Positions 10,456-21,364 of a stretch of 64,000 bases of DNA are shown here, in pieces. The DNA lies in assembly GCA_958299035.1 (NCBI GenBank), contig CATQJL010000001.1, positions 1,364,001 to 1,428,000 of the forward strand. Reading direction: 5' to 3'. The DNA comes from Cylicocyclus nassatus (taxonomy: Eukaryota > Nematoda > Chromadorea > Rhabditida > Strongylidae). Under the pieces are notes generated by a model, which was given only the letters and a program-made list of their open reading frames with translations, searched no databases and had not been told where the DNA came from. Every line of letters starts with the position of its first letter. Position 1 is the stretch's first letter. A program made the translations under genes and the position numbers.

Positions 10456-11753
10456 TATATGCAACTGAGCAATTAGGCAGAGGTACCGCGCTCAGGCTTT
10501 GTTTCACTTCGTCGTCGAGTACCCTTCCTTGGCAGAATTTTTCTTTTCTTTACGAAAACTTTCAGGTCCAAGAATGGATTTGTTGAAGAATGTCGAGAAA
10601 AAGAAAAGGAACAAGAATGTTCAAACATGTAGCTCGACTTACATTAGACAGGTGAGCTTCTGCGAAAGTGATTTATGTGACATAGTGTGAGAATGCACAC
10701 ATCGCCGCGGTGGTATGCCCCCTTATTCGAGCGATCAGCGATCCGTCGCGCGTTTTCTTCGCTAGTTTCCACCCAATCGCGACGATCATCCATCGCGGCG
10801 ATGGATCGCTGACCGGTATGACCGGCCCTTTACACTAGGCTAATTAGCGTCGGCAAAACCAAAAGCAAACTTTGCATTTTAACGCAAGGGTTCCTCATGA
10901 CTTATGCCAGAAGAACCGCAATGGCTGCCTTTACAAGGCTCCCGAGAATTGTGATCACACCATTTGAAAAGCTTTACTTCTAAAAAGTTGATTAATGAAA
11001 TCGGCAAGCGCTAAATCCTGATACATCACTTTTCAGAATTTTTAAGAACTTTTTTTGAAACATGACTAATCCACAATGACGCTGCGAGCCGAAAGTTCCC
11101 ACCGTGATCCCACAGTAGTGAAGGGCGAATGGCGGTCCGCTCAACACTGTAAATCTAAGGGCCGCGTGCATGAAATCCCCGCCGGGGAGTGGATCGCAGC
11201 TCAAAGAGAACTTCATATTCTGAAGTTCCAGATATCTGGATTTCATGCTGTCTACCTGTCCGCAAGTATTCCTGCTATCATTCACTATGAAGCATTGAAC
11301 ACAGCGAGAAGCTGTACAAGCCGCATTTTCCAGCTTTTGTATGATCCCAAATAATCTCCGGCACTTTTCTTTAGTCATTTCTCTTTATTTGAAGTTGAAA
11401 AAATCTTTCAAAGTTGTACTGATTATCTAACACAACAGCGTTAAGCAGGAAATGGTCAGAACTTAACCTAGCCATGTTAAACAAGCTATACATCAGACTC
11501 GCCTTGAAACGCTGATTCTAAGCATACATTTTATTGTCTGCTAAGCGGCTATCTGGACGGCGTTATGGGCGTTTAAATGTGCAATTTGTCGAGTGTTCTG
11601 TATCGCATTTTCCACGAAATACGTTCACAAGATACTTATTTAGGTTTTTGGTTAATGGACTTTTCCCTTCTAATAAGATTACGCATAGTCACTGTAAATC
11701 CGCGCCATCAAGCTGCCTTTCAACGAACTATACTCGTAGGAACTCAAACAATT

Positions 11754-11755
<2 letters not shown>

Positions 11756-11811
<56 letters not shown>

Positions 11812-11830
11812 ATATATATATATATATATA
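11756..11830. repeat. (TA)n microsatellite
   Basis: Nearly pure TA for about 70 bp. It forms the left edge of a chain of TA-target MITEs, and short TA runs also separate the next members (12081-12098, 12837-12852, 13824-13827). 11160-11755 to its left holds no gene I can support. Confidence 0.9.
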
Positions 11831-12080
11831 TTAGGTTGTCCCGAAAGTTCGTTCGCACCATTTTCAAAAAATCATAACTTCTTTGCCTCATAACGATTTT
11901 GCGCGGTTTAAATTTTATTAGAAAGCGTAAGGCATGTAGTTTCCAAAAGCTCCTTAGGGAGCTTTTGGAAACCACATGTATTACGCTTTCTAATAAGATT
12001 TAGATTGCTTAAAACGGTTGCGATGCAAAGAAGTTATGATTTTTTGAAAATGGTGCGAACGAACTTTCGGGACAACCTAA
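11831..12080. mobile_element. Perfect-hairpin MITE, TTAGGTTG family, 250 bp
   Basis: TTAGGTTGTCCCGAAAGTTC at the left and its complement at the right, flanked by TA. The two halves mirror along the whole length with the centre near 11955 (GCTCCTTAGGGAGC). Contains TCATAACTTCT and its complement. Confidence 0.9.
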
Positions 12081-12098
12081 TATATATATATATATATA

Positions 12099-12836
12099 TT
12101 AGGTTGAACCGAAAGTTCTGTCGCACGATTTTCAAAAAATCATAACTTCTTTCGGTCACGACGATTTTGCGGAGTTCAAATTTTGTCTGAAAGCGTAAAG
12201 CATGTAGTTTCCAAAAGCTCCCTGGCTAGTTTCCGACATGCTCAAATGGCAGAGATAAAAATGAAAGAACGAGATCATCCGAAATTCGGAATTTTTAAGC
12301 AAGAATTCTAAAAATTCAGAAACTCCGCGATAAAATCCAGAACAGTCATTATCCTAATTTTTGTCACATTTGATTACTAATTGAGTCAAGTTTGTGCTGA
12401 TCGAGCCCTTCTTTCAAAAGTTATGATTTTTTGAAAAATAATGCCGAAAAATCAATTTCCTGAGAATTCTTAAGAAATGGATTTTTTGGCATTTTTTTTT
12501 TCAAAAATTCATAACTTCTGGAAGAAGACCTCGATCAGCACAAACTTGACTCAAATAGTAATCAAATGTGACAAAAATTAGGATAATGACTTTCCTGGAT
12601 TTTATCGCGGAGTTTCTGAATTTTTAGAATTCTTGCTTAAAAATTCCGAATTTCGGATGTTCTCGTTCTTTCTTTTTTATCTCTGCGATCTGAACATGCT
12701 CAAAAGTCTCCAAGGGACTATTGGAAATTACATGCTTTACGCTTTCAGATAAAATTTGAATTGCGCAAAATCGTCGTGACCGAAAGAAGTTATGATTTTT
12801 TGAAAATCGTGCGACAGAACTTTCGGTTCAACCTAA
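12099..12836. mobile_element. Fold-back MITE, TTAGGTTG family, 738 bp
   Basis: Ends TTAGGTTGAACCGAAAGTTC and complement, TA on both sides. Halves mirror throughout (for example 12300-12360 and 12590-12650). No coding sequence. Confidence 0.9.
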
Positions 12837-12852
12837 TATATATATATATATA

Positions 12853-13823
12853 TTAGGTTGGTCCGAAAGTACTTGCGCATCATTTTCAAAAAATCATAAC
12901 TTCCTTGACACTCTATGGATTTCGTTGCAATTATATCTATCCGAAAGGGGAATCCATGCTCTTTACAGCTGCTCCTTCAACATCAGTTACTTTGAGAAAC
13001 TTCGAGAGTAACAAGCAGTTGAATGAAATCAGCCAAAATTGGCATTTTTCGAGCTGGGTCACAAAAAATTTTGGAAGTATTTTCCTGTGATAGAGAAAAT
13101 TATGCTCATTACAATGGTACTTTTCCCATGAGTTAAAACGAAAAAGATCGAGAGTTAGGAGCAAATATAGAGAATTCCTTCAGTTTTGTAATTTTTGAGC
13201 ATGGTCAAAAAAGCCCAGAAACGTCGTAGAAAATACGTAAAAGTCATGAACGTGGGTTTTGTGACCTTGTCATTCTAGCTGAGCAAGTTTCGAGCTAATC
13301 GAGAGCAATTTTGTTTTTCGTGCTTTTTTTCGGATTTTCGGGCCTGCATTTTTCACGAAAATCAAAATTGCTCTCGATTAGCACGATTTCCACTCACCTA
13401 GAAAGAGAAGGTCACAAAATCCACGTTCATGACTTTTCCGTATTTTCTGTGACGTTTCTGGGCATTTTTGACCAAGCTCAAAAATTACAAAACTGAAGGA
13501 ATTCTCTTTATTTGCTCCTAACTCTCGATCTTTCCCGTTTCAACTCATGGGAAAAGTACCTTTGTAATGAGCATAATTTTCTCTATCATATAAAAATACT
13601 TCCAGAATTTTTTGTGACCCTGCTCGAAAAATGCTAATTTTGACAGATTTCTTTCAATTGCTTGTAACTCTCGAAGTTTCTCAAAGTAATTGATGGCGAA
13701 GGAGCAGCTGTAAAGAGCATGGATTCCTCTTTCGGATACATATAATTTTGAGGAAATCCTTTGAGTGGCAAGGATGTTATGATTTTTTGAAAATGATGCG
13801 CAAGAACTTTCGGACCAACCTAA
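12853..13823. mobile_element. Fold-back MITE, TTAGGTTG family, 971 bp
   Basis: Ends TTAGGTTGGTCCGAAAGTAC and complement, TA flanks. The interior mirrors around 13340 (segments near 13150-13260 and 13390-13520). A related, left-truncated copy lies at 57091-57819. Confidence 0.9.
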
Positions 13824-13827
13824 TATA

Positions 13828-15864
13828 TTAGGTTGTCAAGAAAATAATGTCCGTTTTTATTTGCTTGCTTTAACAAAGCAACCAGACTCAACTCAACAAA
13901 GGGTAAGGGGTACTGTTCGATGGAGCAAAGCAAGCTTTACAAGATGGCACTCATGTTTTTGCGCCAGGCTCGATCCACGGAGAGTTCGAACTCAAAATCT
14001 AAAGATTTCCAAATGCCCAAAAAATCGAAAAAAATCAGATCTTCGCCCAAATAATTTCTACGGACCTCCCACTCGCTCACATCAACACTATCGATATCTG
14101 ATATCCATATGTGCGATTGCCGTATTTTTTCCTTGACTAGAAACTGAGAAAACGAAAATTTCCCTGATTTTCTCAAAGCAAAGCTGAGCCGTTTTTGCAT
14201 ATGTAATTCTATAACAAGCCTAGGTAAGCATAACTGTAGGTTTTCTGCCTATTTCGAGCCACAGGTGCGATAGTGTGAGAATTTTCTCACCCCCCTTTCA
14301 CCCCTGAGCCGGGACCAAGTTGACCCCCTTCACCAAAAGCCGAGGAAAAAATCAACAGTGAGGTAAGGTTAAGCAAAGGAGATATTTTTATATGAACTGC
14401 TTATGTATAGGAAAGGAGGAGTCTGTTGAAAAAAAGTGCTTGGTGACGGGTGTGAGTAGTGATTTCTGGACATTTTCGAGTTTTTAACTTTGAAAAATTT
14501 ATAACTTTTGCAGATGAACGTCTTTTACGGCGAGGTGGTTACCGTTAGAACGGACTTGTCCTCCGCTTTCAGACGATATACAGCTTGTCTCAGATCCTTC
14601 CAAAAAACTGCCTAGGTGAAGGGTGTGCTCAGTGATTTCTAGCGATTCGAATTTTTAACATTAAAAAATTCATAACTTCTGTAAGACGAACATATTGTAC
14701 GCCGCGATGGTCACCATTGGAACCGTCTCGTCCTCCGCTTTCAGAAAATATATACTTTGCTTGGTCCGTTAAAAGAAGTGCCGGGTGAAGGGTGGGTGAG
14801 TCTTTATAATGGGAGTGCTCAAGTAGACGTCTTTTTACAATGGTAAAAAAGCCTGTACTTGAGCACTCCCCTTATAAAAGTCTCACCCACCCTTCACCCA
14901 GGCACTTTTTAACGGACTCTAGGCAGTGCATATATTTTCTGAAAGCGGAGGACGAGGCGGTTCCAATGGTGACCATCACGGCGTACAAAATATTCATCTA
15001 CAGAAGTTATGAATTTTATGTTAAAAACTCGAAAATCTCCAAAAATCACTAGGACACCCTTCACCCAGGCACTTTTTCTAACGGACTCCAGGCATTGTTT
15101 ATATTTTCTGAAAGCGGAGTACGAGACGGTTCCAATGGTAACCATCCCGTTGTACAATATGTTCACCTTCAGAAGTTACGGATTTTTCTATCCTAGAAAC
15201 TCGTAAATATTCAGAGATCATTATCCACATTCTTCACCAGGCAGTTTTTCAACAGACTCTAGGCAAACTATATATTCTCTAAAAGCGGAATACAAGGTGG
15301 TTTCAAAAACATTTCCTTTGCTGACGTTGCTGTTCATCTACAAAAGTTGCGAGTTTCTTCTTTTAGAAAATTCGTAGTTGCTTAAAGATTAAAACTCCAT
15401 TTTAATCAGGTACTCAGTAGTCCACAGCTGATCATAAGATACGAACAGAGTGCATGTTTGCAAAGTATTCCATATGATATCTTGATCAACTGAAACACCC
15501 TTCATCCGGAGGGGCTGCGACCGCTGTGACACCCTTCACCCTGGAAGGGTCATTCTCACCTTATCGCACCTGTGTTTCGAGCGGTACTTTTCGAGAAATG
15601 TCGATTTTAGCACTGAAACTGAAACGAAAAAATCCGAATTCGTTAGTTTTCGAAAACTACCGGTTGGAATGGGCTGAAAATCTACAGTTATACTTAACTA
15701 GGCTTGTAGTATAGAACTACATATGCAAAAACGGCTCAGCATTGCTTTGAGAAAATCAGGGAAATTTTCGTTTTCTCAGTTTGTAGTCAAGGAAAAAATA
15801 CGGAATCGCACATATGGATATCAGATATCGATAGTATTGATGTGAGAGAGTGGGAGGTCCGTAA
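13828..15864. mobile_element. Fold-back MITE (TTAGGTTG...AATAATG type), split by an insertion and cut by the gap
   Basis: The left end TTAGGTTGTCAAGAAAATAA begins after TATA. The interior matches the intact copy at 23953-24898. The match stops at 14259, resumes at 15583 and runs to the adapter at 15865, where the contig ends before the right terminus. The middle is replaced by the 14260-15574 element. Confidence 0.8.
14260..15574. mobile_element. Element with 8-bp target duplication, 1315 bp (hAT- or P-like)
   Basis: The ends CACAGGTGCGAT and ATCGCACCTGTG are flanked by an identical 8-bp TTTCGAGC (14252-14259 and 15575-15582). The host MITE is continuous once this piece is removed. An 8-bp duplication fits hAT or P superfamilies. 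The interior has ACCCTTCACC words and several about 220-bp related units (each with CATAACTTCTG, CGGCGTAC... and CTTTCAG). These are arranged in mirror image around 14845. There is no transposase frame. Confidence 0.8.
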
Positions 15865-15889
15865 GTACTCTGCGTTGATACCACTGCTT
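15865..15889 (-). other. SMART/template-switch primer sequence (artefact)
   Basis: The 25 bases up to the gap are the reverse complement of the widely used SMART/ISPCR oligo (AAGCAGTGGTATCAACG...GTAC). It directly abuts the Ns and is not genomic. Confidence 0.97.
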
Positions 15890-16389
15890 NNNNNNNNNNN
15901 NNNNNNNNNNNNNNNNNNNNNNNNNNNNNNNNNNNNNNNNNNNNNNNNNNNNNNNNNNNNNNNNNNNNNNNNNNNNNNNNNNNNNNNNNNNNNNNNNNNN
16001 NNNNNNNNNNNNNNNNNNNNNNNNNNNNNNNNNNNNNNNNNNNNNNNNNNNNNNNNNNNNNNNNNNNNNNNNNNNNNNNNNNNNNNNNNNNNNNNNNNNN
16101 NNNNNNNNNNNNNNNNNNNNNNNNNNNNNNNNNNNNNNNNNNNNNNNNNNNNNNNNNNNNNNNNNNNNNNNNNNNNNNNNNNNNNNNNNNNNNNNNNNNN
16201 NNNNNNNNNNNNNNNNNNNNNNNNNNNNNNNNNNNNNNNNNNNNNNNNNNNNNNNNNNNNNNNNNNNNNNNNNNNNNNNNNNNNNNNNNNNNNNNNNNNN
16301 NNNNNNNNNNNNNNNNNNNNNNNNNNNNNNNNNNNNNNNNNNNNNNNNNNNNNNNNNNNNNNNNNNNNNNNNNNNNNNNNNNNNNNNNN
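15890..16389. other. Assembly gap, exactly 500 N
   Basis: A fixed 500-base placeholder, not a measured length. Both sides end in the SMART primer, so the join is between two adapter-capped contigs. Confidence 1.
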
Positions 16390-16414
16390 AAGCAGTGGTA
16401 TCAACGCAGAGTAC
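16390..16414 (+). other. SMART/template-switch primer sequence (artefact)
   Basis: Forward copy of the same 25-base oligo on the right side of the gap. Confidence 0.97.
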
Positions 16415-16777
16415 TTCCAAGTATGAAAATCGGTAGCATCAGTTAAAATTCTGTCAAAAATGTATGACAAGCTATGGAAAGGATAAAAAAGTAGTTTTGC
16501 ATTCTATATGGTTTGCTCTATCGAACAGTTAGTTGGACTTCTTCTGAGGATTGATGTGAAAGTTTTAAAAAATTGTGAAACTTGACTATCTTAAAAAGCA
16601 TGGGTCGCAAGTTTTGGTTATTTTCTGAAAGCTCATTGATTGTTTGCAACATTTTCATAACCATTAGAAAGAGAATGAAATTCTGCATCGAATGCTTCCA
16701 AGATCTCTCAGAAATCTTTGTTCCATCAAATGTGGTGCCCGTTTGAAAAAAGCGAAATTACTTTTGAAACGACCTAA
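16415..16777. mobile_element. Right part of a TTAGGTCG-type MITE, truncated by the gap
   Basis: It ends ACTTTTGAAACGACCTAA before TATA, matching the right-terminus style of the TTAGGT(C/T)G family. Its left end is lost at the contig start. It is not the partner of the 13828-15864 copy, whose right end should read ...GCATCAACCTAA. This supports the view that the two contigs are not adjacent halves of one element. Confidence 0.65.
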
Positions 16778-16781
16778 TATA

Positions 16782-17064
16782 CCCTCGATATCATCCCATA
16801 TGCCTTCCCTCAACATGACGTGGGATTACGTGGCTTGATGAGGCGCCGCCTCACGCCTCGGGCTCGCGCCACGTTGCGAGCGCATCATTTGGCGCGACGT
16901 GGCGCTCAACACAACGTGGCGCAAGCTTTTCCACGTTCTTCTTGTTGCCACATCACGCCGAAAATGCGCACGCAACGTGGCGCAAGCCCGAGGCGAGGCG
17001 GCGCCTCATCAAGCCACGTAATCCACGTCATGTTGAGGGAAGACATATGGGATGATATCGAGGG
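16782..17064. mobile_element. GC-rich palindromic MITE, 283 bp
   Basis: Ends CCCTCGATATCATCCCATAT and complement, flanked by TA. The two halves mirror for about 80-100 bp (ACGTGGCTTGATGAGGCGCC) with CCACGT/ACGTGG words repeated through the centre. Confidence 0.85.
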
Positions 17065-17076
17065 TATATATATATA

Positions 17077-17392
17077 TCTTATATATAAAGCTGAATGTGT
17101 GTATGTATGTATGTATGTATGTATGTATGTACGTATGTGCGGAATAGAAATTTTTATTTCTGAACCGATTTGGACCAAACTTGGCACACATACACTTCGG
17201 GGCAGGGAGCGTGTCATAGGCTACTTTTCGTTGTGTCATAGGCTACTTTTCGTTATTGATCGATATCGATTTTATCGATTTTTTTGCAAAATTTGAGCTA
17301 CAGGGCTGGGAGTTGGCACAGGGGGGTAATCGAGCATGTTGGTTACAAATATATTATTGACAAGCCCGAGCGAAGCCGGGTTCGCCAACTAG
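17077..17392 (+). mobile_element. Helitron, short copy, 316 bp
   Basis: TC start (TCTTATATATAAAGC), TATGTATG run, and a hairpin CCCGAGCGAAGCCGGG followed by ACTAG. Flanked by A (17076) and T (17393). Confidence 0.85.
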
Positions 17393-17404
17393 TATATGTA
17401 TACA

Positions 17405-17775
17405 TGTCAGAGGGCGCGGATCACCGACCTACCGATCTTCAGTGGCGGGAAGAAGAGCCCGTGCTGATCCCTTCGGCAGGGTATAAATACCGAGAGTCAG
17501 GGGGAGGCCTCAGAGTCCGCGCTGGAGAAGCGCTAGAGGGAGCTAACTCCGCCGAAGAGAGGCGGATCTCCTCCTTAGACAGAGAGTTTTTAGTAAGCCT
17601 GCCGAAGTGGTCAAGAGGGTAAAGCCCGTCGTTTCGTTGTAAGCCTTGTTCAAGTTACGCGTTATTGTTTCGTGTTGTTTGTTGCCGTTTTTCTGAGATA
17701 AATTGTTGATCGTTCGATCCGTGTTGTTTATCGATCCGGTTGAAACCGTTTTACCACTAGACACCCCCGGTTACA
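17405..17775 (+). repeat. 5' LTR of retrotransposon, 371 bp
   Basis: Begins TGTCAGAGGGCGCGGATCAC and ends CCCCCGGTTACA, nearly identical to 20999-21368. A TATAAATA promoter motif lies at about 17482. A 4-bp TACA duplication flanks the whole element (17401-17404 and 21369-21372). I do not see a canonical TGG-starting primer-binding site after it; the next bases are TGCGGGCCGAGCC. Confidence 0.9.
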
Positions 17776-18129
17776 TGCGGGCCGAGCCGACTTGGATCGA
17801 TTGCAATACACACGGGGCGACTGATATTAACTGTCTCAGAGGCAAGACAACAGAGAACGCGTAGAACAGGCCAAGAAGGCGAAACCAAAAGACCAAAAAG
17901 GTGGGAAATCTATACGTCATCAAGCAGGTGACGCACGTAACAGGCCAAGAAGGCCAGAGCTAAGATCAGCTGGATCTCTATCATATCATACAGAGTAGGC
18001 AGTTAAGATATAAGGGAGAAGTGATTATTGATCAAATCATCCACGCTTAATAGAGACTTGAGTATCGATTGTGTTTGACTCTCTTCGATCAGCTGAGACG
18101 CGCGATTTCGCTTGCGGCGTTGATTACCG

Positions 18130-19123
18130 ATGAATGTAAAGGCAAGGCGAAGCATTTCGCTGCCGAGTACATTCATGTTCATGGATATGGATCAGAAGCA
18201 AAGATGTGCAGATGATATCCATGAGAGAAAAGCGCACTTGTTGATGGAGGAGATAAGCCTCATCAGAAAAGAAGTGGAAATGCTGCCTGGGATGGTAAGC
18301 AAGATATTTAGCCGATGTAGGATACCGGTTGATGGATTGCCACTTGAAGAAGAGTTGGAGGCTAAGGTAGCCACAATGTTGGGTAGGCTGGAGAACTTAA
18401 CAGCCGAGTTAAACCAGATACTCGGTCCCAGAGCAACGGCAGTTGCAGTAAGGGAAGGCAGTGCGTTGAGAGGGTCGAATGACGGACCACTCGACAATAT
18501 CGAGGTGTGGAAGACCAGTCGCTCAGCTTTTTTCAGAGCATGACTTTTCCTGATCCTGGAGTCTTCAAGGGCTATGAAGATGAAGACTTTGACAGGTTCA
18601 TTCGAAACTTCGAAAGTATGGTACCATGGTCCAGGATGAACAGTTGCTGATAGAGGTCCTGGGTGATGAACATTTGGAAGGAAGGGTAAAGCCCTTATTT
18701 CTGAGTATATCCATGGGGGTAAGACAGAAAGGCTTCGACAGAGTAGTGAGAGAAATGGCCTCACTATTGGCCTGTGATTCTACAGCAGCTAGGTTAAAGG
18801 CGCTAACGGCCTTAAGGAACACGCGCTTAAGGCCAGGCCAAGAGGTTGCAGACTTCTGTGTCGCCCTCGAGAACCTAGCAAGGAAGGTCAATCCTCAATG
18901 TAGTATTGAGGAAAGATCGATGGAGTACGCACAGATTCTGCTGGAGAATCTGACGTCATGGCCGGAATACGTGCAGCTGGTGGGAATCCTACACGAAGTG
19001 GACCCAGCCGAGGCATATAATAAGATTAAAGAAGTCGCGATTGAGATCGAACAGTTGCGAAGATTCTGCAAATTCGAGAGGAGTAGCCAACAGCAAGCTC
19101 CGTCTTGGAGGAAAAAAAAGTGA
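18130..19123 (+). pseudogene. Retrotransposon gag (capsid region), frameshifted
   Basis: The first segment, 18130-18543, includes a coiled-coil-like stretch (KAHLLMEEISLIRKEVEML). A frame change near 18540 leads into GYEDEDFDRFIRNFES, a typical gag entry motif. A second break near 18625 leads into the helical capsid-like part ending 19123 (RPGQEVADFCVALENLARKV). Gag proteins package element RNA. The breaks mean no intact protein is made from this copy. Confidence 0.7.
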
Positions 19124-19139
19124 AAAGGAAGGGTACCTA

Positions 19140-19458
19140 CTCAGACAATCGCTGGGGGCAGGCGGGCACCGGAAAAATAGATTGCAGATTTCTCGCACCC
19201 CGCTCGCGGATTCTTTGCAAAACAATCAAGACTTTTCGGAACACCGCTTGCTGAGTCAGCGGATTTTTGAGAGACCGCCTGTTGAATTTTTTTCGCTCTT
19301 ATCTTTTGCAGATATATTGCTGAATCTCTGAGGAATCGAGAACTTAGCAAGCGGTCTTCCGAAAAGTCCTGATTGCTTTCCAAAAAATCCGCGAGCGGGG
19401 TGCGAGAGATCAGCAATCTATTTTACCGGTGCCCGCCTGCCCCCGGCGATTGTCTGAG
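19140..19458. mobile_element. CTCAGA-family MITE inside gag, 319 bp
   Basis: CTCAGACAATCGCTGGGGGC at the left and its near complement at the right, flanked by TA. A short version of the 578-bp elements at 32561-33138, 49500-50078 and 62139-62716. It separates the gag capsid part from the zinc-knuckle/protease part. Confidence 0.9.
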
Positions 19459-19463
19459 TAGCT

Positions 19464-20177
19464 GTGACCCAAAGTCGAAGCAGCTCAGCGGAGAGAGGCG
19501 AAAGGGAAGTTGACATGAGAAGGCAGGAGCCAACGAATAACTCAAGTGCCTATGATGAGGATCAGGAAGACAAACCATGTTTCAAATGTGGTCATTTTGG
19601 ACATGCGATGAGAGATTGTAAGCACAGGAAAACGGAGAAGGAAGGCGTCATCAAGACCTCGAATGGAGTGACATCAATGGTAAGTAGGAGCCGGAACATG
19701 GGTGTAAAGAGCTCCCAATCCGACGCCTATGGAATTGTTGGCAGGACAACATTGACCCAAGCGAGAATGTTGGGAGGAAGGGTTTCGACACTTCTAGACA
19801 CGGGCTCAGAGATAAGTATACTACCCGTGAGCGTACTTATGGAAGCGAGGAATAATGGGTACGGTGTCGAGTCACTTCAGACTTTCGACATTGTGGAAGG
19901 AAGCATATATGATGCATCCAACCATGTGATGAGCTTTCTTGGAGGTGTAAAAGTAGAAGTAGAACTAGAAGGGGGATGCAAGAAGGAAGTGGCTTTTTAT
20001 GTTTCGGACGACAGGAATGAGGAAGTCCTCATTGGCACAAATGCATTGAAGAGTCTAAGGGTGGAAGTAGTAGTACACAAGAAGCCTGAAGTCAAAGTAA
20101 AAGCAAAGGATAGGATGGTGCCTCTACAGAAGAGTAACGCCGCCTCAGTGAGAGCGAAGATCCAGCAAGGTACATAA
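19464..20177 (+). CDS. Retrotransposon nucleocapsid zinc knuckle and aspartic protease
   Basis: An open frame of 237 residues. A CCHC knuckle (CFKCGHFGHAMRDC) lies at about residues 38-51 and binds nucleic acid. The aspartic-protease active site LLDTGSEISILP lies at about residues 111-122, with a downstream strand EEVLIGTNALKSL like the family's ILG motif. Such proteases cut the gag-pol polyprotein. The listed ATG lies just inside the junction with the inserted MITE. The true frame would continue from gag upstream, so this is an internal segment and not a free-standing gene. Confidence 0.8.
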   Translation: MTQSRSSSAERGEREVDMRRQEPTNNSSAYDEDQEDKPCFKCGHFGHAMRDCKHRKTEKEGVIKTSNGVTSMVSRSRNMGVKSSQSDAYGIVGRTTLTQARMLGGRVSTLLDTGSEISILPVSVLMEARNNGYGVESLQTFDIVEGSIYDASNHVMSFLGGVKVEVELEGGCKKEVAFYVSDDRNEEVLIGTNALKSLRVEVVVHKKPEVKVKAKDRMVPLQKSNAASVRAKIQQGT

Positions 20178-20179
20178 CT

Positions 20180-20998
20180 GTGAACAGATTTATCTCAGTG
20201 AAGGACAGGTCTGTAACTGTCAACAAGAAAGCTTTCATTGAGAGAAAAAAAGATGTCAAAGCAGATAAAGGAATCTGGCCAGGGGAAGCTTGTGAGCGCA
20301 AGTGGAAGAAGTCGACATGTAGGAAGGGCAGCAAAAAGCACACTCCTTCCAGAAGTGATCGAAAAATATGCGGAGAGGCACAGAAAGGAGTCAAAGTTCA
20401 GAAGACAAGCAGTAAGAAGGGACAAAGTTCTGAGCACGAACGTCCTGCTGCGTTTATTGCACCGAGATGTGCAACATCATTTGAGGAAGTTGAGCTGAAA
20501 CAGAGTGGAGTACTGATTAAGGTGGCAGTATCATTCAGTCAACTCAAAGAAGCGTTGAAATACTTGAAGAATTGTCGTATGTGGATCATAGTATGGCCCA
20601 TGAACCCAAGAAGGGAGAATGAGGCTATCATTGAGACATTGCAGATATGCAAGAAATACCTCGAAGAAGGAGGAAAGATTGTATCCGTGTGGCCGCCACC
20701 ATTGTTCAAGAAGATTGGTATGTGGAAAACGAAGTCAAAAGTGTGGACGGTGATTGAATCAGTACTGAAGAAATGGGCAAACTCAGATCAGCTGTTCACG
20801 TTGATTCCCTCAAGGACAGAAAATTGGGAACGTGACCAGAGAAGCAGATGGACCCCAAAATTCTTTTTAGGTATACGACACGCATTTCAGGGACGGATAT
20901 GCGCGCTACCTCGGCAACGACATCCACAGGAGAGTTCCCGGTGCAAATCAGCAAGTTGCAGCAGCCGCCGAGGACGTCGGTTCCCCGGAGGGGAGGGA
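20180..20998 (+). CDS. Unassigned retrotransposon domain and polyprotein tail
   Basis: The open frame continues to 21061, into the 3' LTR; I end it at the LTR border. The first 90 residues are Lys/Arg-rich. About residues 110-215 look globular, with alternating strand/helix character (MWIIVWPMNPRRENEAI, then GGKIVSVWPPPLFKKIG). I do not recognise the domain. It has no RT YxDD or integrase HHCC/DDE. In another frame, 20848-20998 ends in STGEFPVQISKLQQPP just before the LTR, which may be the old polyprotein C terminus. A frameshift separates this frame from the protease frame. Confidence 0.5.
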
Positions 20999-21364
20999 TG
21001 TCAGAGGGCGCGGATCACCGAACTAACAATCTTCAGTGGCGGGAAGAAAAGCCCGCGCTGATCCTTTCGGCAGGGTATAAATACCGAGAGTCAGGGGGAG
21101 GCCTCAGAGTCCGCGCTGGAGAAGCGCTAGAGGGAGCTAACTCCGTCGAAGAGAGGCGGATCTCCCCCTTAGATGGAGAGTTCCTAGTAAGCCTGCCGAA
21201 GTGGTCAAGAGGGTAAAGCCCGTCGTTTCGTTGTAAGCCTTGTTCAAGTTACGCATTATTGTTTCTTGTTGTTTGTTGCCGTTTATCTGAGATAAATTGT
21301 TGGTCGTTCGATCCGTGTTGTCTATCGATCCGGTTGAAACCGTTACACCACTAGACACCCCCGT

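Larger units (their letters stand above)
6447..10829. mobile_element. Harbinger-type element carrying gene fragment, 4383 bp
   Basis: The left end AGGGCCGGTCATACC and its complement at the right (GGTATGACCGGCCCT) are flanked by a 3-bp TTA duplication (6444-6446 and 10830-10832). A TWA duplication with GGGCC-type ends is typical of PIF/Harbinger. Subterminal regions on both sides carry repeated GCGATCCATCGC/GCGATGGATCGC words. No Harbinger transposase or Myb-like protein is visible. The interior instead holds three spliceable SART3-like exons and a mariner. The simplest reading is a non-autonomous element that captured a host gene segment with its introns. The alternative is two separate related ends flanking a host locus. 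Confidence 0.6.
6220..11160 (+). mobile_element. Degenerate GGGTGTCCC-family copy split by a 4.4-kb insertion
   Basis: The family interior runs 6220-6446 and resumes at 10830 with TTACACTAGGCTAATTAG. In the undisturbed copy at 28916-29595 the matching point is continuous (around 29158). Right-half family sequence continues to about 11160 (CCCACAGTAGTGAAG, CTGTAAATCTAAG). This continuity dates the 6447-10829 element as a later insertion and fixes its ends. Confidence 0.6.

Noticed and set aside
10499..10690. Possible further SART3 exon after the mariner
   Set aside because: The frame with KNGFVEECREKEKEQE ends in a stop within 60 bp, and I could not find convincing splice borders joining it to the earlier exons.
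11756..11834. Ile-Tyr repeat frames
   Set aside because: Direct translation of (TA)n; also at 21369, 29600 and 56700.
15787..16470. Long frames of about 200 residues across the gaps
   Set aside because: They consist of N-derived unknown residues; there is no sequence behind them.
17604..17632. tRNA-like stretch GCCGAAGTGGTCAAGAGGG in the LTR
   Set aside because: It resembles an A-box, but no B-box, acceptor stem or cloverleaf follows, and it lies inside the LTR.
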